Shown in pieces: positions 53,702-63,366 of a stretch of DNA of 64,000 nt. The first letter of the stretch is position 1. The number at the start of each line of letters is the position of its first letter. The notes below the pieces were generated by a model that worked only from the letters and a program-made list of their open reading frames with translations, searched no databases and was not told where the DNA came from. Source of the DNA: Lutibaculum baratangense AMV1 (lineage in GTDB: Bacteria; Pseudomonadota; Alphaproteobacteria; Rhizobiales; Tepidamorphaceae); assembly GCF_000496075.1 (NCBI RefSeq), contig NZ_AWXZ01000029.1, positions 160,805 through 224,804 on the forward strand, given 5' to 3'. Made by a program: the position numbers and the translations under genes.

Positions 53702-54990
53702 CGAGCCCGCGCTCCTCGCTCCTGCGTGCCTACCGCATCGCCACCCGTCTCGGCACGCCGCTCGCGGGTTCGTTCGTGAAGTGGCGCGCGCGGAAGGGCA
53801 AGGAGGACATGGCGCGGCGCGGAGAGCGCTTCGGCATTCCCTCCGAACCGCGGCCGCAAGGTCCTCTTCTCTGGGTTCATGCCGCCAGCGTGGGCGAGAC
53901 GATGGCGGTCCTCCCGCTGATCGCCCGGATCCTCGCGCACTGGCCGGTGCACGTTCTTCTCACCACGACCACCGTGACCTCGGCACGGCTGGCCGGAGAG
54001 CGGCTGCCGCAGGGCGCCTTCCATCAGTTCTCGCCGCTCGACTCGCCGCGTTTCGTCGAGCGCTTCCTCGACCACTGGCGCCCCGGCGCCGCGATCTTCG
54101 TCGAGTCCGAGATATGGCCCAACATCATTTCGAGCGCCCATAAGCGGCACGTTCCGCTCGTTCTCGTCAATGCGCGCCTGTCGGAACGTTCGTTCGAGCG
54201 GTGGCGCCAGAGGCCGAGGGCGGCGGCCGACCTCTTCCCGGCCTTCGACCTCTGCCTCGCGAAGAGCGAGCAGGATGCGCGGCGCTATCGAGAACTCGGC
54301 ACCTCGAGTGCTGCGAGTGTCGGCAACCTGAAGTTCGATGCGCCCGTCCTTCCCGCCCGCCCGACCGATCTGGCCGCCTTCCAGTACGCGCTGAACAGGC
54401 GACCGGTCTGGACGGCCTGCAGCACGCATCCCGGCGAGGAGGAGCTCATCCTCGATGCTCACCGGGAGATCGCGGGCCGACACCGCGACCTTCTCACCAT
54501 CATCGCGCCGCGCCATCCCGAGCGACGGCAGGCGGTCCTGGATCTGGCGGCCGAGCGAGACCTGACGGTCCAGCTTCGCACCCAGGCCGGACGGGTGGCT
54601 CCAGAGACCGAGATCTACCTCCTCGACACGATCGGCGAACTCGGCCTGGCGATGCGCCTCGCTCCCGTGGTCTTCATGGGCGGCTCCCTCGTCCCGCACC
54701 AGGGGCAGAACCCGATCGAGCCCGCCAAGCTCGGTCGCCTCGTTCTGCACGGTCCGCACGTGATGAACTTCGCGGAGGTCTATGAAGCCCTCGATGCGGT
54801 CGGCGGGGCAGAGATCGTCAACGGCAGCCGGGATCTTGCGCGGCTCGTCGACCGTTTTCTGTCGTCTCCTTCGTCCGCGACCCGTCGCGGCGAGGCGGCC
54901 AAGGAGGCTATCATCCCGTTCGAGGGAGCGATCGCGCGAACGCTGAACGCGGTTTCGCCCATCCTGGAGCGCATGACGACCGAGGGGTGA
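53698..54990 (+). CDS. waaA: 3-deoxy-D-manno-octulosonic acid transferase
   Basis: 430-residue GT-B glycosyltransferase that adds Kdo to lipid A precursor at the inner membrane. WVHAASVGETMAVLPLI with the catalytic glutamate, TTTTVTSARLA, VESEIWPNII, VNARLSERSFERWR, STHPGEEELIL, APRHPERR and FMGGSLVPHQGQNPIEPA are all standard. Start overlaps DUF374 (ATGA). Followed at once by lpxK. Confidence 0.95.
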   Translation: MTSPRSSLLRAYRIATRLGTPLAGSFVKWRARKGKEDMARRGERFGIPSEPRPQGPLLWVHAASVGETMAVLPLIARILAHWPVHVLLTTTTVTSARLAGERLPQGAFHQFSPLDSPRFVERFLDHWRPGAAIFVESEIWPNIISSAHKRHVPLVLVNARLSERSFERWRQRPRAAADLFPAFDLCLAKSEQDARRYRELGTSSAASVGNLKFDAPVLPARPTDLAAFQYALNRRPVWTACSTHPGEEELILDAHREIAGRHRDLLTIIAPRHPERRQAVLDLAAERDLTVQLRTQAGRVAPETEIYLLDTIGELGLAMRLAPVVFMGGSLVPHQGQNPIEPAKLGRLVLHGPHVMNFAEVYEALDAVGGAEIVNGSRDLARLVDRFLSSPSSATRRGEAAKEAIIPFEGAIARTLNAVSPILERMTTEG

Positions 54991-54992
54991 CG

Positions 54993-56093
54993 ATGAGGGC
55001 ACCGACCTTCTGGTTTCGCAGCGAAGGCGGCTGGCCCTCGCGCCTTCTGGCGCCCGCGAGCCTGGTCTACGGGGGCGTGGCGGGCCGCCGCCTCGCCCGG
55101 AAGCCGCGATGGCGCGCGCCGGTGCCGGTCATCTGCATCGGCAATCCGACCGTCGGCGGCTCCGGCAAGACCCCGACCTGCCTGCGGATCGCCTCCATGC
55201 TCCTGGCGGCGCGGCGCCAGCCCGTGTTCCTGACGAGGGGCTATGGCGGGTCGCTGAAGGGCCCCGTGCTCGTCGAGGACAAGCACAGCTCGGCGGAGGT
55301 GGGTGACGAGGCGCTTTTGCTTGCGCGACGGGCGCCGACCATCGTCTCCGCCGACCGCGTCGCCGGCGCGAAGCTCGCCGTCGAGCACGGCGAGGTCATC
55401 GTGATGGACGACGGCTTCCAGAACCCGGCCCTCTTCAAGGACTTGTCGCTCCTCGTGATCGACGCGGAGACCGGGATCGGCAACGGACGCATCATCCCCG
55501 CCGGCCCCCTGCGGGTGCCGTTCAAGGCTCAGCTCGCCCGAGCCGACGGGGTGATCGTCGTCGGCACCGGAACCGGCGCGGCGGCGGTCGAGGAGGCGGC
55601 CCGGAAGCGTGGGCTGCCAGTGCTGCGAGCGACGCTCGAAGTGCCTTTGGAAGGTCGCCGGCGGCTCGCCGGGCAGCGCGTCTACGCCTTCGCAGGTATC
55701 GGCCGGCCGACCAAGTTCTTCGCCTCGCTCGAAGAGGCGGGCGCAGATGTCGCCGGCGTCTGGGCCTTCGCCGACCATCATCCCTATACGGTGGCCGAAG
55801 CGGAGGAGATCCTCAACCAGGCGCGCAAGCTCGACGCCCATCCGGTGACGACGGAGAAGGATGCCGCGCGGCTCGGGGGCGACCAGCCGGAGGCCGTGCG
55901 ACGGCTTCACGATCAGGTCCTCACCCTGCCGGTCGAACTCGAATTCTCGGAGGAATCGGCCCCCGTCGTCTTCGGCCTCGTCGCGAGCGCGTTCGGCGAC
56001 CTCGACGCCGAGCCCTCGGGCGAACCCGACGCGAAGCGGGACGGTCGCCGACGGAAGACTCAGCCGGACGATGCCTCACGCAGTTCGACATAG
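54993..56093 (+). CDS. lpxK: Tetraacyldisaccharide 4'-kinase
   Basis: 366-residue membrane-anchored kinase that phosphorylates the lipid A disaccharide. Walker A GNPTVGGSGKTP, VFLTRGYGGSLKGPV, VGDEALLLARRAP, VIVMDDGFQNPAL and FADHHPYTVAEA (the DHH region) are present. The C-terminal 30 residues are hydrophilic and variable. An in-frame GTG at 54987 overlaps the waaA stop and would add two residues. Its last 34 bases overlap the convergent DUF2093 gene. Confidence 0.95.
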   Translation: MRAPTFWFRSEGGWPSRLLAPASLVYGGVAGRRLARKPRWRAPVPVICIGNPTVGGSGKTPTCLRIASMLLAARRQPVFLTRGYGGSLKGPVLVEDKHSSAEVGDEALLLARRAPTIVSADRVAGAKLAVEHGEVIVMDDGFQNPALFKDLSLLVIDAETGIGNGRIIPAGPLRVPFKAQLARADGVIVVGTGTGAAAVEEAARKRGLPVLRATLEVPLEGRRRLAGQRVYAFAGIGRPTKFFASLEEAGADVAGVWAFADHHPYTVAEAEEILNQARKLDAHPVTTEKDAARLGGDQPEAVRRLHDQVLTLPVELEFSEESAPVVFGLVASAFGDLDAEPSGEPDAKRDGRRRKTQPDDASRSST

Positions 56094-56287
56094 CGCCTCA
56101 TCGCCACCTCCGGGTTGGCGTAGGCCTCCTGGCGATCGACGTTCCAGTAGCGCAGGTCGGCGAGCGGGATCCTCTCGCCGGTGACGGCGCAGGTCACGTA
56201 GGCGCCCGGCTTCACGATGCGGAAGTCGCCGTCGAGATACTGAAGCACGGCCTCGCCCTGCGGCATCGGCCGCTCGAAACGGTTCAT
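56060..56287 (-). CDS. DUF2093 protein
   Basis: 75-residue protein: MNRFERPMPQGEAVLQYLDGDFRIVKPG, then VTCAVTGERIPLADLRYWNVDRQEAYANPE. A conserved small protein of alphaproteobacteria with a treble-clef-like look but only one cysteine; role unknown. Located opposite lpxK with a 34-base 3' overlap, an arrangement I recall from related genomes. Confidence 0.9.
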   Translation of the reverse strand: MNRFERPMPQGEAVLQYLDGDFRIVKPGAYVTCAVTGERIPLADLRYWNVDRQEAYANPEVAMRRYVELREASSG

Positions 56288-56366
56288 CGCTTGCGGTCCC
56301 TGTTCGCGCGGGGCGATCGCCCCTCTCCCCAACATAGGGGATGGGGAGGGTCGCTTCCAAGCCCGG

Positions 56367-56945
56367 CTACCGGCCGCAGGAGCGCAGCTGCACCGCGTAC
56401 TTCCCGGAAATGTCGGCAAAGCGCTTCGCTGCGGCCCGGGCGCCGGCGTGGTTGCGTGCAGCGCCTCTCGCATAGCCGGTATGGCCGAGATGATAAGCCA
56501 GATAGAGGTCGTAAGGATTGTTCACGGAAATCCCGTTCCTGCGGCGGCTTTCCGAATGATACCAGCCGACGAAGTGGATCGCGTCCGCGAAGTTCGTGCG
56601 GCTCGCGCTCGACCGGCCGGTGGCGCGCTGATAGGTCTTCCACGTCCCGTCGAGTGCCTGGGCATAGCCATACGCGGACGATTGCCGCTTCCACGGGATG
56701 AAGCCGAAGAGCTTGTTGCGCGGCGGCCTCGCCCGCGGCTGGAATCCGGACTCGACATACATCGTCGCCATCAGGATGTGCACGGGCACCCCGAACTCGG
56801 ACTCCGTGCGATAGGCCGCCTTGCGCCAGTTGTTGAACCAGCCATCGCGCTGATCGAAGACGGCGCACGTGTTCCCGATATTGCTCGGAGCCGTCGCGCA
56901 CCCGCCGACGAGCAGGAGAAGGACCACGACAAATACGCTACGCAT
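56367..56945 (-). CDS. Lytic-transglycosylase-like lipoprotein (SLT domain)
   Basis: 192-residue outer-membrane-type lipoprotein. Signal peptide ends in lipobox LLVGGCAT (C16 lipidated). The lysozyme-like domain has the catalytic glutamate in MYVESGFQP, then SAYGYAQALDGTWKTYQRATG, NFADAIHFVGWYH and YLAYHLGHTGYARG. It should cleave peptidoglycan in the periplasm. Length is typical of the single-domain group. Adjacent genes are unrelated. Confidence 0.9.
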   Translation of the reverse strand: MRSVFVVVLLLLVGGCATAPSNIGNTCAVFDQRDGWFNNWRKAAYRTESEFGVPVHILMATMYVESGFQPRARPPRNKLFGFIPWKRQSSAYGYAQALDGTWKTYQRATGRSSASRTNFADAIHFVGWYHSESRRRNGISVNNPYDLYLAYHLGHTGYARGAARNHAGARAAAKRFADISGKYAVQLRSCGR

Positions 56946-57020
56946 CGCTGAACCTCTCTGATCGAAAGGTTACTAGCGTGTGGACGTTAAGGAGACGTTT
57001 TGCCGGATCGTCCCCGCCGG

Positions 57021-58451
57021 CTACTCGTCGAACAGGTCCGTCTGCTTGGCCGGGACGCGCGGCGACTTCGGCTTGGAGCCCCTCGCGGGCCGCGGCGGCG
57101 GCTCTTCGCCGTCGAGTTTGGCGCCGATCTCGCCGTCGGCGAATTTCAGCCGCACCTCTTCGCCCGGCCGCCCCTCCCCTGCGCGGTGGATCAGCGAGCC
57201 CTCCTGCCGGTAGACGAGCGCGAAGCCCCTTTCGAGCGTCTTCTCGTGCGAGAGCGCCGACAGGAGTCCCGCGAGCCTGTCGAGCACCTCGCGGCGGCGC
57301 TGCAGCGCGACGGCTTCCGCACGCTCCTTGCGTTCCCCCAGCCATTCGACGCGCTCGCGAGCGCGGACGATGCGCTCGTCGAGGTGGCGCCGCGACAGGC
57401 GGGACCTCGTCACGTCGAGCCGGTTGCGGTGCTGGCGCGTGTTGTTCCGCAGCGCCATGGGCAGGCTCACCCACAGCGTGTCGAGGCGCTGGCGCGGCAT
57501 GGCGAGCAGGTCGGACAGGCGCGGCAGTCCACGCTCGGCGGCCCTCAGCTGGTTTCTCCGCTCCTGGACGAGACGCGACAACGAGCCCCACAGGCGCCGC
57601 GAGCGGTCCTCCATAATGGCGGCCAGCTCGGCGCGAACCGGCACGGCCATCTCGGCGGCGGCCGTCGGCGTGGGCGCACGCACATCCGAGGCGAGATCGA
57701 TGAGCGTCCAGTCCGTCTCATGTCCCACGGCCGAGATCAGCGGGATGCCACTCTCGGCGGCGGCCCTGACGACGATCTCCTCGTTGAAGCACCAGAGGTC
57801 CTCGAGGCTGCCGCCGCCGCGCGCGACGATCAGAACGTCCGGCCGCGGAAGGGCTCCGTCGGGCGCCAGCGCATTGAATCCGCGAATGGCCGCCGCAACC
57901 TGCTCCGCCGCCCCCTCGCCCTGAACCCGAGACGGCCAGACGAGGACGTGGGTCGGAAGCCTGTCCGTCAGGCGATGGAGAATGTCGCGGATGACCGCGC
58001 CGGTCGGCGAGGTGACGACGCCGATCACCCGCGGCAGGTAGGGAATCGGGCGCTTGCGCTCCTCGGCGAACAACCCTTCGGCCGCGAGCGTTTTCTTGCG
58101 CTCCTCGAGCAGCGCCATGAGTGCGCCCGCGCCCGCGGGCTCGAGCTGCTCGATGATCAGCTGGTAGCTCGAGCGCCCGGGATAGGTCGAGATCTTGCCC
58201 GTGGCGACGACCTCGAGCCCCTCCTCGGGCTTGAACTTCAGCCGCGGCATCGCCGTGCGCCAGACGATCGCGTCGATGCGCGCCTGGCTGTCCTTCAGGC
58301 AGAAATAGGCGTGCCCGGAGGCGTGCGGGCCCTTGTAGTTGAAGATCTCGCCACGCACGCGCACGTAGGGAAACGCGTCTTCCATGGTGCGCTTGATCGA
58401 CAGCGAGAGCTCGCCGACCGTGATCTCGGGTAGATTCGTCTGCTCGTTCAT
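57021..58451 (-). CDS. xseA: Exodeoxyribonuclease VII large subunit
   Basis: 476-residue DNase subunit. OB-fold N-terminus ([27 protein letters not shown]), catalytic region with [34 protein letters not shown], and [27 protein letters not shown]; a long coiled-coil follows to residue ~400 and a variable tail. Needs the small subunit XseB, not in the window. Start [14 protein letters not shown] at 58451. It diverges from purD. Confidence 0.96.
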   Translation of the reverse strand: MNEQTNLPEITVGELSLSIKRTMEDAFPYVRVRGEIFNYKGPHASGHAYFCLKDSQARIDAIVWRTAMPRLKFKPEEGLEVVATGKISTYPGRSSYQLIIEQLEPAGAGALMALLEERKKTLAAEGLFAEERKRPIPYLPRVIGVVTSPTGAVIRDILHRLTDRLPTHVLVWPSRVQGEGAAEQVAAAIRGFNALAPDGALPRPDVLIVARGGGSLEDLWCFNEEIVVRAAAESGIPLISAVGHETDWTLIDLASDVRAPTPTAAAEMAVPVRAELAAIMEDRSRRLWGSLSRLVQERRNQLRAAERGLPRLSDLLAMPRQRLDTLWVSLPMALRNNTRQHRNRLDVTRSRLSRRHLDERIVRARERVEWLGERKERAEAVALQRRREVLDRLAGLLSALSHEKTLERGFALVYRQEGSLIHRAGEGRPGEEVRLKFADGEIGAKLDGEEPPPRPARGSKPKSPRVPAKQTDLFDE

Positions 58452-58554
58452 GGCCGCCGACCATAGGTGATGCGGGACAGCGAAGCGAGGGTGACGCCGG
58501 CGCGGAGGGCGTGGTAGTTCGACGCCAAACGCAACTTCACCTTCAAGGGGCGAC

Positions 58555-59841
58555 ATGAAGGTTCTTCTGATCGGATCGGGCGGACGCGAGCATGCTCTGG
58601 CCTGGGCGCTGGCCGCCAGCCCCCTCCTGCAGCGCCTCTACGCCGCGCCGGGCAATGCCGGGATTGCAGAGGTGGCCGAGTGCGTCGACCTGAACGTCGG
58701 CGACCATGAGGCGGTGACCGCCTTCTGCCGCGAGCAGGGGATCGAGCTCGTCGTCGTCGGACCCGAGGCCCCGCTCGTCGCAGGCCTGGTCGATCATCTG
58801 GAGGCCGCCGGCGTCCGCGCCTTCGGCCCGAGCCGGCTGGCGGCGCAGCTCGAGGGCTCGAAGGCGTTCACCAAGGGGATCTGCGACCGCCACGGCATCC
58901 CCACCGCCCGCTACGGCCGCTTCAGCGATGCCGCCGAGGCCACCGCATATCTCGACAGGGTCGGCCTCCCCTGCGTCGTGAAGGCCGACGGTCTGGCGGC
59001 GGGCAAGGGCGTGATCATCGCGGAAACGAGGGGCGAGGCGGAAAGCGCAATCGCCTCCCTCCTCGAGATCAGCGACGAGATCGTGATCGAGGAGTTCCTC
59101 ACCGGCGAGGAGGCGAGCTTCTTCTGCGTCAGCGACGGCGAGACGGTCGTTCCCCTCGCCACCGCCCAGGACCACAAGCGTGCCTTCGACGGCGACACCG
59201 GCCCCAACACGGGCGGCATGGGCGCCTACTCGCCCGCGCCGGTCCTCACGCCCGAGCTCTGCGAACGGGTCTTGAAGGAGATCGTCGAGCCGACGATCAG
59301 GGGGATGGCGGCCGAGGGCATGCCCTTCCGCGGCATACTCTATGCCGGCCTGATGATCGACGAGAGCGGGCCGAAGCTCCTCGAGTACAATACCCGGTTC
59401 GGCGATCCCGAGGCGCAGGCTCTGATGATGCGCCTCAAGGACGATCTTCTGCTGATCATCCTCGCGGCGCTCGACCGCACTCTCGACAGGATCAGCATAC
59501 GGTGGCGGGACGAGGTTGCGCTGACGGTCGTGATGGCCATGCGCGGATATCCCGGCGCCTATGACACCGGCTCGGAGATCCGGGGCCTCGACGAGGCGGG
59601 CGAGGACCAGGACGTGATGATCTTCCATGCCGCCACCGAGCGCACGCCGGACGGGCGTCTCGTTGCGACGGGCGGTCGCGTGCTGGGCGTGACGGCGCTC
59701 GGGAAAACGGTCGAGGAGGCGCGCAGCCGCGCCTACGCGGCCATCGACCGGATCGACTGGCCCGAAGGCTATTGCCGCCGCGATATCGGCTGGCGCGCGC
59801 TCGCGCGACTGGTCGACGAGCGGCCCGAGGAGGACGACTAG
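58555..59841 (+). CDS. purD: Phosphoribosylamine-glycine ligase
   Basis: 428-residue ATP-grasp enzyme of purine synthesis. [82 protein letters not shown] and [12 protein letters not shown] are diagnostic. Cytoplasmic. Normal length. GGGGCGACATG precedes the start. Divergent from xseA, as in many relatives. Confidence 0.98.
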   Translation: MKVLLIGSGGREHALAWALAASPLLQRLYAAPGNAGIAEVAECVDLNVGDHEAVTAFCREQGIELVVVGPEAPLVAGLVDHLEAAGVRAFGPSRLAAQLEGSKAFTKGICDRHGIPTARYGRFSDAAEATAYLDRVGLPCVVKADGLAAGKGVIIAETRGEAESAIASLLEISDEIVIEEFLTGEEASFFCVSDGETVVPLATAQDHKRAFDGDTGPNTGGMGAYSPAPVLTPELCERVLKEIVEPTIRGMAAEGMPFRGILYAGLMIDESGPKLLEYNTRFGDPEAQALMMRLKDDLLLIILAALDRTLDRISIRWRDEVALTVVMAMRGYPGAYDTGSEIRGLDEAGEDQDVMIFHAATERTPDGRLVATGGRVLGVTALGKTVEEARSRAYAAIDRIDWPEGYCRRDIGWRALARLVDERPEEDD

Positions 59842-60009
59842 CCGTTATTCCCCCAACCGCCAACGCCGCAGTCCATCCAGTGGGGGCTTCTCTCCTCCAT
59901 CTCGCCGCGTTCGCAGCCATAATGGCTGGTGCAAAGGCTGCCGGCTCGCCTTCTCGCTCCCGTGGCGGAGGCGGTGTCGCCCCATGTCACGTAGCTTGGA
60001 GACTGCCCC

Positions 60010-60903
60010 TTGCCGGAGCTCGTGGAACAGCCGCCGGAGACGCTTGAGCGCCACCTGACCTCGACCTCGGAACCCCGCATCGGTCTCGCCCTTTCTGCCG
60101 GCGGCGCGCGCGGCCTCGCCCATGTGCAGGCGCTCGCGGCCTTCGACGAGCTCGGCCTCAAGCCTCACCGCATCGCCGGCACCTCCATGGGTGCCGTGGT
60201 CGGCGCGGCATACGCAGCCGGGCTTTCGGCGCGGGAGATCCGGCAGCACATGGTCGAGGTCTTCAAGGATCGCCGGGAGGTCTTCGCGCGTCTCTGGCGG
60301 GCGCGCAGCGGCAGGTTCGGCGATCTGATGACACCGAACCTCACGAACCGCGCCCAAGCCAATCCCGAGCGCCTGCTGCACGCCTTCCTGCCGCACGCGG
60401 TCGACGGGCGCATCGAGGACACGAAGATCCCGCTCGCGATCGTCGCCTCCGACTTTTACGGCTGGCATGAGGTGGCGCTGACGGCGGGCCCGCTTCGTCG
60501 AGCGATCGCTGCGTCGATCGCCATCCCGATGGTCCTGAAGCCCGTGATCGTCGACAAGCGCGTGATGGTCGACGGCGGCGCCTGCAATCCCCTCCCGGTC
60601 GAGATCGCCGCGCAAGGAGCCGACTTCGTGGTCGCCGTGGACGTCATCAACGGGCCGCACGGGCCCGGGGGCAAGATCCCGACTGCGTATGAGACGGCGT
60701 TCGGCGCGAGCCAGCTGATGATGCAGTCGATCGTCAAGGCGAAGATGGCGAGCCGACCGCCCGACATCCTGATCCGCCCCGAAATCGCACCCTACCGCGT
60801 GCTCGACTTCCTGAAAGCGCGGGAAATCCTCGAATCGACCGAGGCGACGAAGGAGCGGCTGAAGCGCGAGATCGACCGGCTGATGGTGAAGTCGCAGGCG
60901 TGA
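60010..60903 (+). CDS. Patatin-like phospholipase (RssA type)
   Basis: 297-residue serine hydrolase. The oxyanion glycine run is LSAGGARGLAHV, the nucleophile elbow GTSMG, and the catalytic aspartate is in VDGGACNPLPV. Family members hydrolyse acyl esters; substrate unknown. Starts with TTG at 60010, eight bases after GGAG; a GTG at 60022 is an alternative. C-terminal helix LKREIDRLMVK is amphipathic. No signal peptide, so probably cytoplasmic or peripheral. Confidence 0.88.
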   Translation: MPELVEQPPETLERHLTSTSEPRIGLALSAGGARGLAHVQALAAFDELGLKPHRIAGTSMGAVVGAAYAAGLSAREIRQHMVEVFKDRREVFARLWRARSGRFGDLMTPNLTNRAQANPERLLHAFLPHAVDGRIEDTKIPLAIVASDFYGWHEVALTAGPLRRAIAASIAIPMVLKPVIVDKRVMVDGGACNPLPVEIAAQGADFVVAVDVINGPHGPGGKIPTAYETAFGASQLMMQSIVKAKMASRPPDILIRPEIAPYRVLDFLKAREILESTEATKERLKREIDRLMVKSQA

Positions 60904-60957
60904 GGCGCGGCGTCGAAGTACCGCGGGACGCCACCAAAACGGCCACTGCGCAGGACT

Positions 60958-61422
60958 CTAGTCCCGCCGTCCGGCAAAAAAGGTCTTGAGAAGCTCTCCC
61001 GCCTCCCGCTCGGCGATGCCGGGATAGACCTCCGGGACATGATGGCAGGTGGTCTGCGCGTAATGGCGCCCGCCATGCTCGACTCCGCCCATCTTCGGAT
61101 CGCTCGCGCCGTAATAGAGGCGCCGGATGCGCGCGAACGAGATCACCGCGGCGCACATCGCGCAGGGCTCGAGCGTCACCCAGAGGTCGCAGCCGACGAG
61201 CCGCTCCGAGCCGAGCAGGCGCGCCGCCTCGCGGATCACCAGCATCTCGGCATGCGCGGATGGATCCTTCAGCTCGAGCGTCCGGTTGCCGGCGCTCGAG
61301 AGGATTTCGCCGTCCTTCACGAGAACTGCCCCGACCGGGACCTCGCCCCGCGCCGCCGCCGCCCTCGCCTCGCCGAGCGCGCGCGCCATGTATGCCGAGC
61401 GCGTAAGGCTTGAATTCCCCAT
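60958..61422 (-). CDS. tadA: tRNA-specific adenosine deaminase
   Basis: 154-residue zinc enzyme converting A34 to inosine in tRNA-Arg(ACG). Zinc and catalytic residues: H57 and E59 in SAHAE, C87 and C90 in EPCAMC. Family marks [12 protein letters not shown] and [14 protein letters not shown]. Start [16 protein letters not shown] at 61422. Divergent from the rluB-like gene, 36 bases apart, a conserved arrangement with rsmD in this order. Confidence 0.95.
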   Translation of the reverse strand: MGNSSLTRSAYMARALGEARAAAARGEVPVGAVLVKDGEILSSAGNRTLELKDPSAHAEMLVIREAARLLGSERLVGCDLWVTLEPCAMCAAVISFARIRRLYYGASDPKMGGVEHGGRHYAQTTCHHVPEVYPGIAEREAGELLKTFFAGRRD

Positions 61423-61458
61423 CTCGCCTGTCCCCACGGCCTCTGCTATCAGACCCCG

Positions 61459-62502
61459 ATGAACACCCGCAAAGCCCCGGACCGGGAAGCGCCCCCCGCC
61501 GACGAGGAGCGCATCGCAAAGCGCATCGCCCGCTCGGGCGTGTGCTCGCGCCGCGACGCCGAGAAGCTCATCGCCGACGGCCGCGTCAGCGTCAACGGCA
61601 AGGTCCTCGCCACACCCGCCGTCACCGTCGGCCCGAAAGACCGGATCGCCATCGACGGCCAGCCACTGGCGGAGCCCGAGCCGACGAGGCTCTGGCTCTA
61701 TCACAAGCCGAAGGGCCTCGTGGCGACGAACCGCGACCCGCAGGGGCGGCCGACGATCTTCGACCGGCTGCCCGAGGGTCTGCCGCGCGTCGTGACCGTA
61801 GGGCGGCTCGACATCAACACCGAGGGTCTCCTCCTCCTGACGAACGACGGCGGCCTGGCGCGCGTCCTCGAGCTGCCACGGACCGGCTGGCTGAGGCGCT
61901 ACCGGGTGCGCGCCTTCGGCCGGATCGACCAAGCCCGCCTCGACACGGTGAAGGAGGGCATCACAATCGAGGGGGTCGACTACGGACCGATCGAGGCGAA
62001 GCTCGAGCGCGAGCAGGGCGACAATGTCTGGCTGACGCTCGCACTGCGCGAGGGCAAGAACCGCGAGGTGAAGAAGGTCCTGGAATCGCTCTACCTGCAG
62101 GTGAACAGGCTCATCCGCCTCTCCTTCGGGCCGTTCATGCTGGGCGACCTCGCGGAGGGCGCGGTCGAGGAGGTGAAGCCGAGGATCCTGCGCGACCAGC
62201 TCGGCCAGCGCCTCGCGGCCGAGGCCGGGGTCAGGCTGCCGGAGCCGGGACAGGCGGCGGGACAGGCGGCGCGGAAGCAGGGGGGCGGCGGTGGACCCAC
62301 GAGGCCCGGCGCCCCGGGCAAGCAGGCGGCGCCGAAGCCCGTCGCCAGGGCCGAGGCGGAGGGGAAGCAGCGGGCCAAGGCACCGCGCCCTCCCCGCAAG
62401 GTCAAGCAGCCGGCGGACGCCCCCACGGGGCCCGGCAAGCGCGGCGGCGAGGACACACCACCATCGGCAGGATCACATGCGCGTCGTCGGCGGAAGGTTT
62501 AA
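61459..62502 (+). CDS. 23S rRNA pseudouridine synthase, RluB/RsuA family
   Basis: 347-residue enzyme. S4 domain at about 20-65 ([22 protein letters not shown]), then the catalytic aspartate D118 in [18 protein letters not shown], and [16 protein letters not shown]. RluB modifies U2605 of 23S rRNA; RluE/RsuA sites cannot be excluded. The last ~80 residues are a low-complexity A/G/P/K/R tail, common in this lineage and likely RNA-binding. The 3' end overlaps rsmD by 26 bases. Confidence 0.92.
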   Translation: MNTRKAPDREAPPADEERIAKRIARSGVCSRRDAEKLIADGRVSVNGKVLATPAVTVGPKDRIAIDGQPLAEPEPTRLWLYHKPKGLVATNRDPQGRPTIFDRLPEGLPRVVTVGRLDINTEGLLLLTNDGGLARVLELPRTGWLRRYRVRAFGRIDQARLDTVKEGITIEGVDYGPIEAKLEREQGDNVWLTLALREGKNREVKKVLESLYLQVNRLIRLSFGPFMLGDLAEGAVEEVKPRILRDQLGQRLAAEAGVRLPEPGQAAGQAARKQGGGGGPTRPGAPGKQAAPKPVARAEAEGKQRAKAPRPPRKVKQPADAPTGPGKRGGEDTPPSAGSHARRRRKV

Positions 62503-63040
62503 GGGCAAGCCGCTCGCCGGCCCGAAGAGCGACGCGATCCGCCCGACCTCGGACCGCACGCGCGAGGCCGTGTTCAACATCCTCGAGCACCGCTTCGGCA
62601 ATCCCGTCGACGGCGCCCGCGTGCTCGACCTCTGCGCCGGCACCGGCGCACTCGGCATCGAGGCGATCTCGCGCGGAGCCCGCTCCGGGCTCTTCATCGA
62701 CATGTCGGCTGAGGCGCGGGCGCTGGTGCGCGGCAATCTCGAGACGATGGGCGTGATGGGCCTGGCGCGCATCTCCAGGCGCGACGCCGGGCATCTTGGC
62801 CCGGCCTTCAACCAGGGCGGCTTCACCCTCGTCTTCCTCGACCCACCCTACGGCAAGGGTCTCGCGCAACAGGCGCTCGACAGCCTCGCCAGGGGGCAGT
62901 GGCTCGCCGACGGGGCGATCGTCGTCCTCGAGGAGCGGGCGGGCGAGACGATCGCGCTCGCTTCCGGCTACACGGAAGAGGACCGTCGCGACTACGGCGA
63001 CACCGAGATCCGCTTCCTGAGGTGGCGCGCCTCCGCCTGA
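62477..63040 (+). CDS. rsmD: 16S rRNA (guanine966-N2)-methyltransferase RsmD
   Basis: 187-residue methyltransferase. [40 protein letters not shown] start, SAM motif [14 protein letters not shown] and the N-methylation motif DPPYGKGL are diagnostic. It methylates G966 in 16S rRNA. Start at 62477 lies inside the end of the pseudouridine synthase gene, so translation is probably coupled. Confidence 0.95.
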   Translation: MRVVGGRFKGKPLAGPKSDAIRPTSDRTREAVFNILEHRFGNPVDGARVLDLCAGTGALGIEAISRGARSGLFIDMSAEARALVRGNLETMGVMGLARISRRDAGHLGPAFNQGGFTLVFLDPPYGKGLAQQALDSLARGQWLADGAIVVLEERAGETIALASGYTEEDRRDYGDTEIRFLRWRASA

Positions 63041-63366
63041 GCGGACTGGGCCCGGGCACGCCTTCCACAGCCCCGCCTCTCCAGGACCCTCCCCCGACAT
63101 CGCAGGGGCAGCTTCGCGCCCCCGATCACCGAAACCGGCACGTCGTCTCGGGGCGAATAGTGACCGGTCTCCAGCCTTCTGCGGCAAGATGTCGATATTT
63201 CATTCACCAAACCGAGAAATGGTCAGAGAAGGCCTGATTCACGGCCCCTTAATGAAGAAGAGGGAGAAGAAGTCCCGTTTCCATCTCTATCAGGGCCGTT
63301 CTTGGATGGAAGGGTCCGCTCCCGTGACATCAGCCACGCCGGCAAGAACGTCTCAAAGGCAAGAAG
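63041..63366. other. Intergenic region before the chemoreceptor gene
   Basis: 326 bases without a recognisable gene. The right half is less GC-rich and should hold the chemoreceptor promoter; I could not pick a convincing -35/-10 or sigma-54 pair. No RNA gene or clear terminator hairpin was seen after rsmD. Confidence 0.5.
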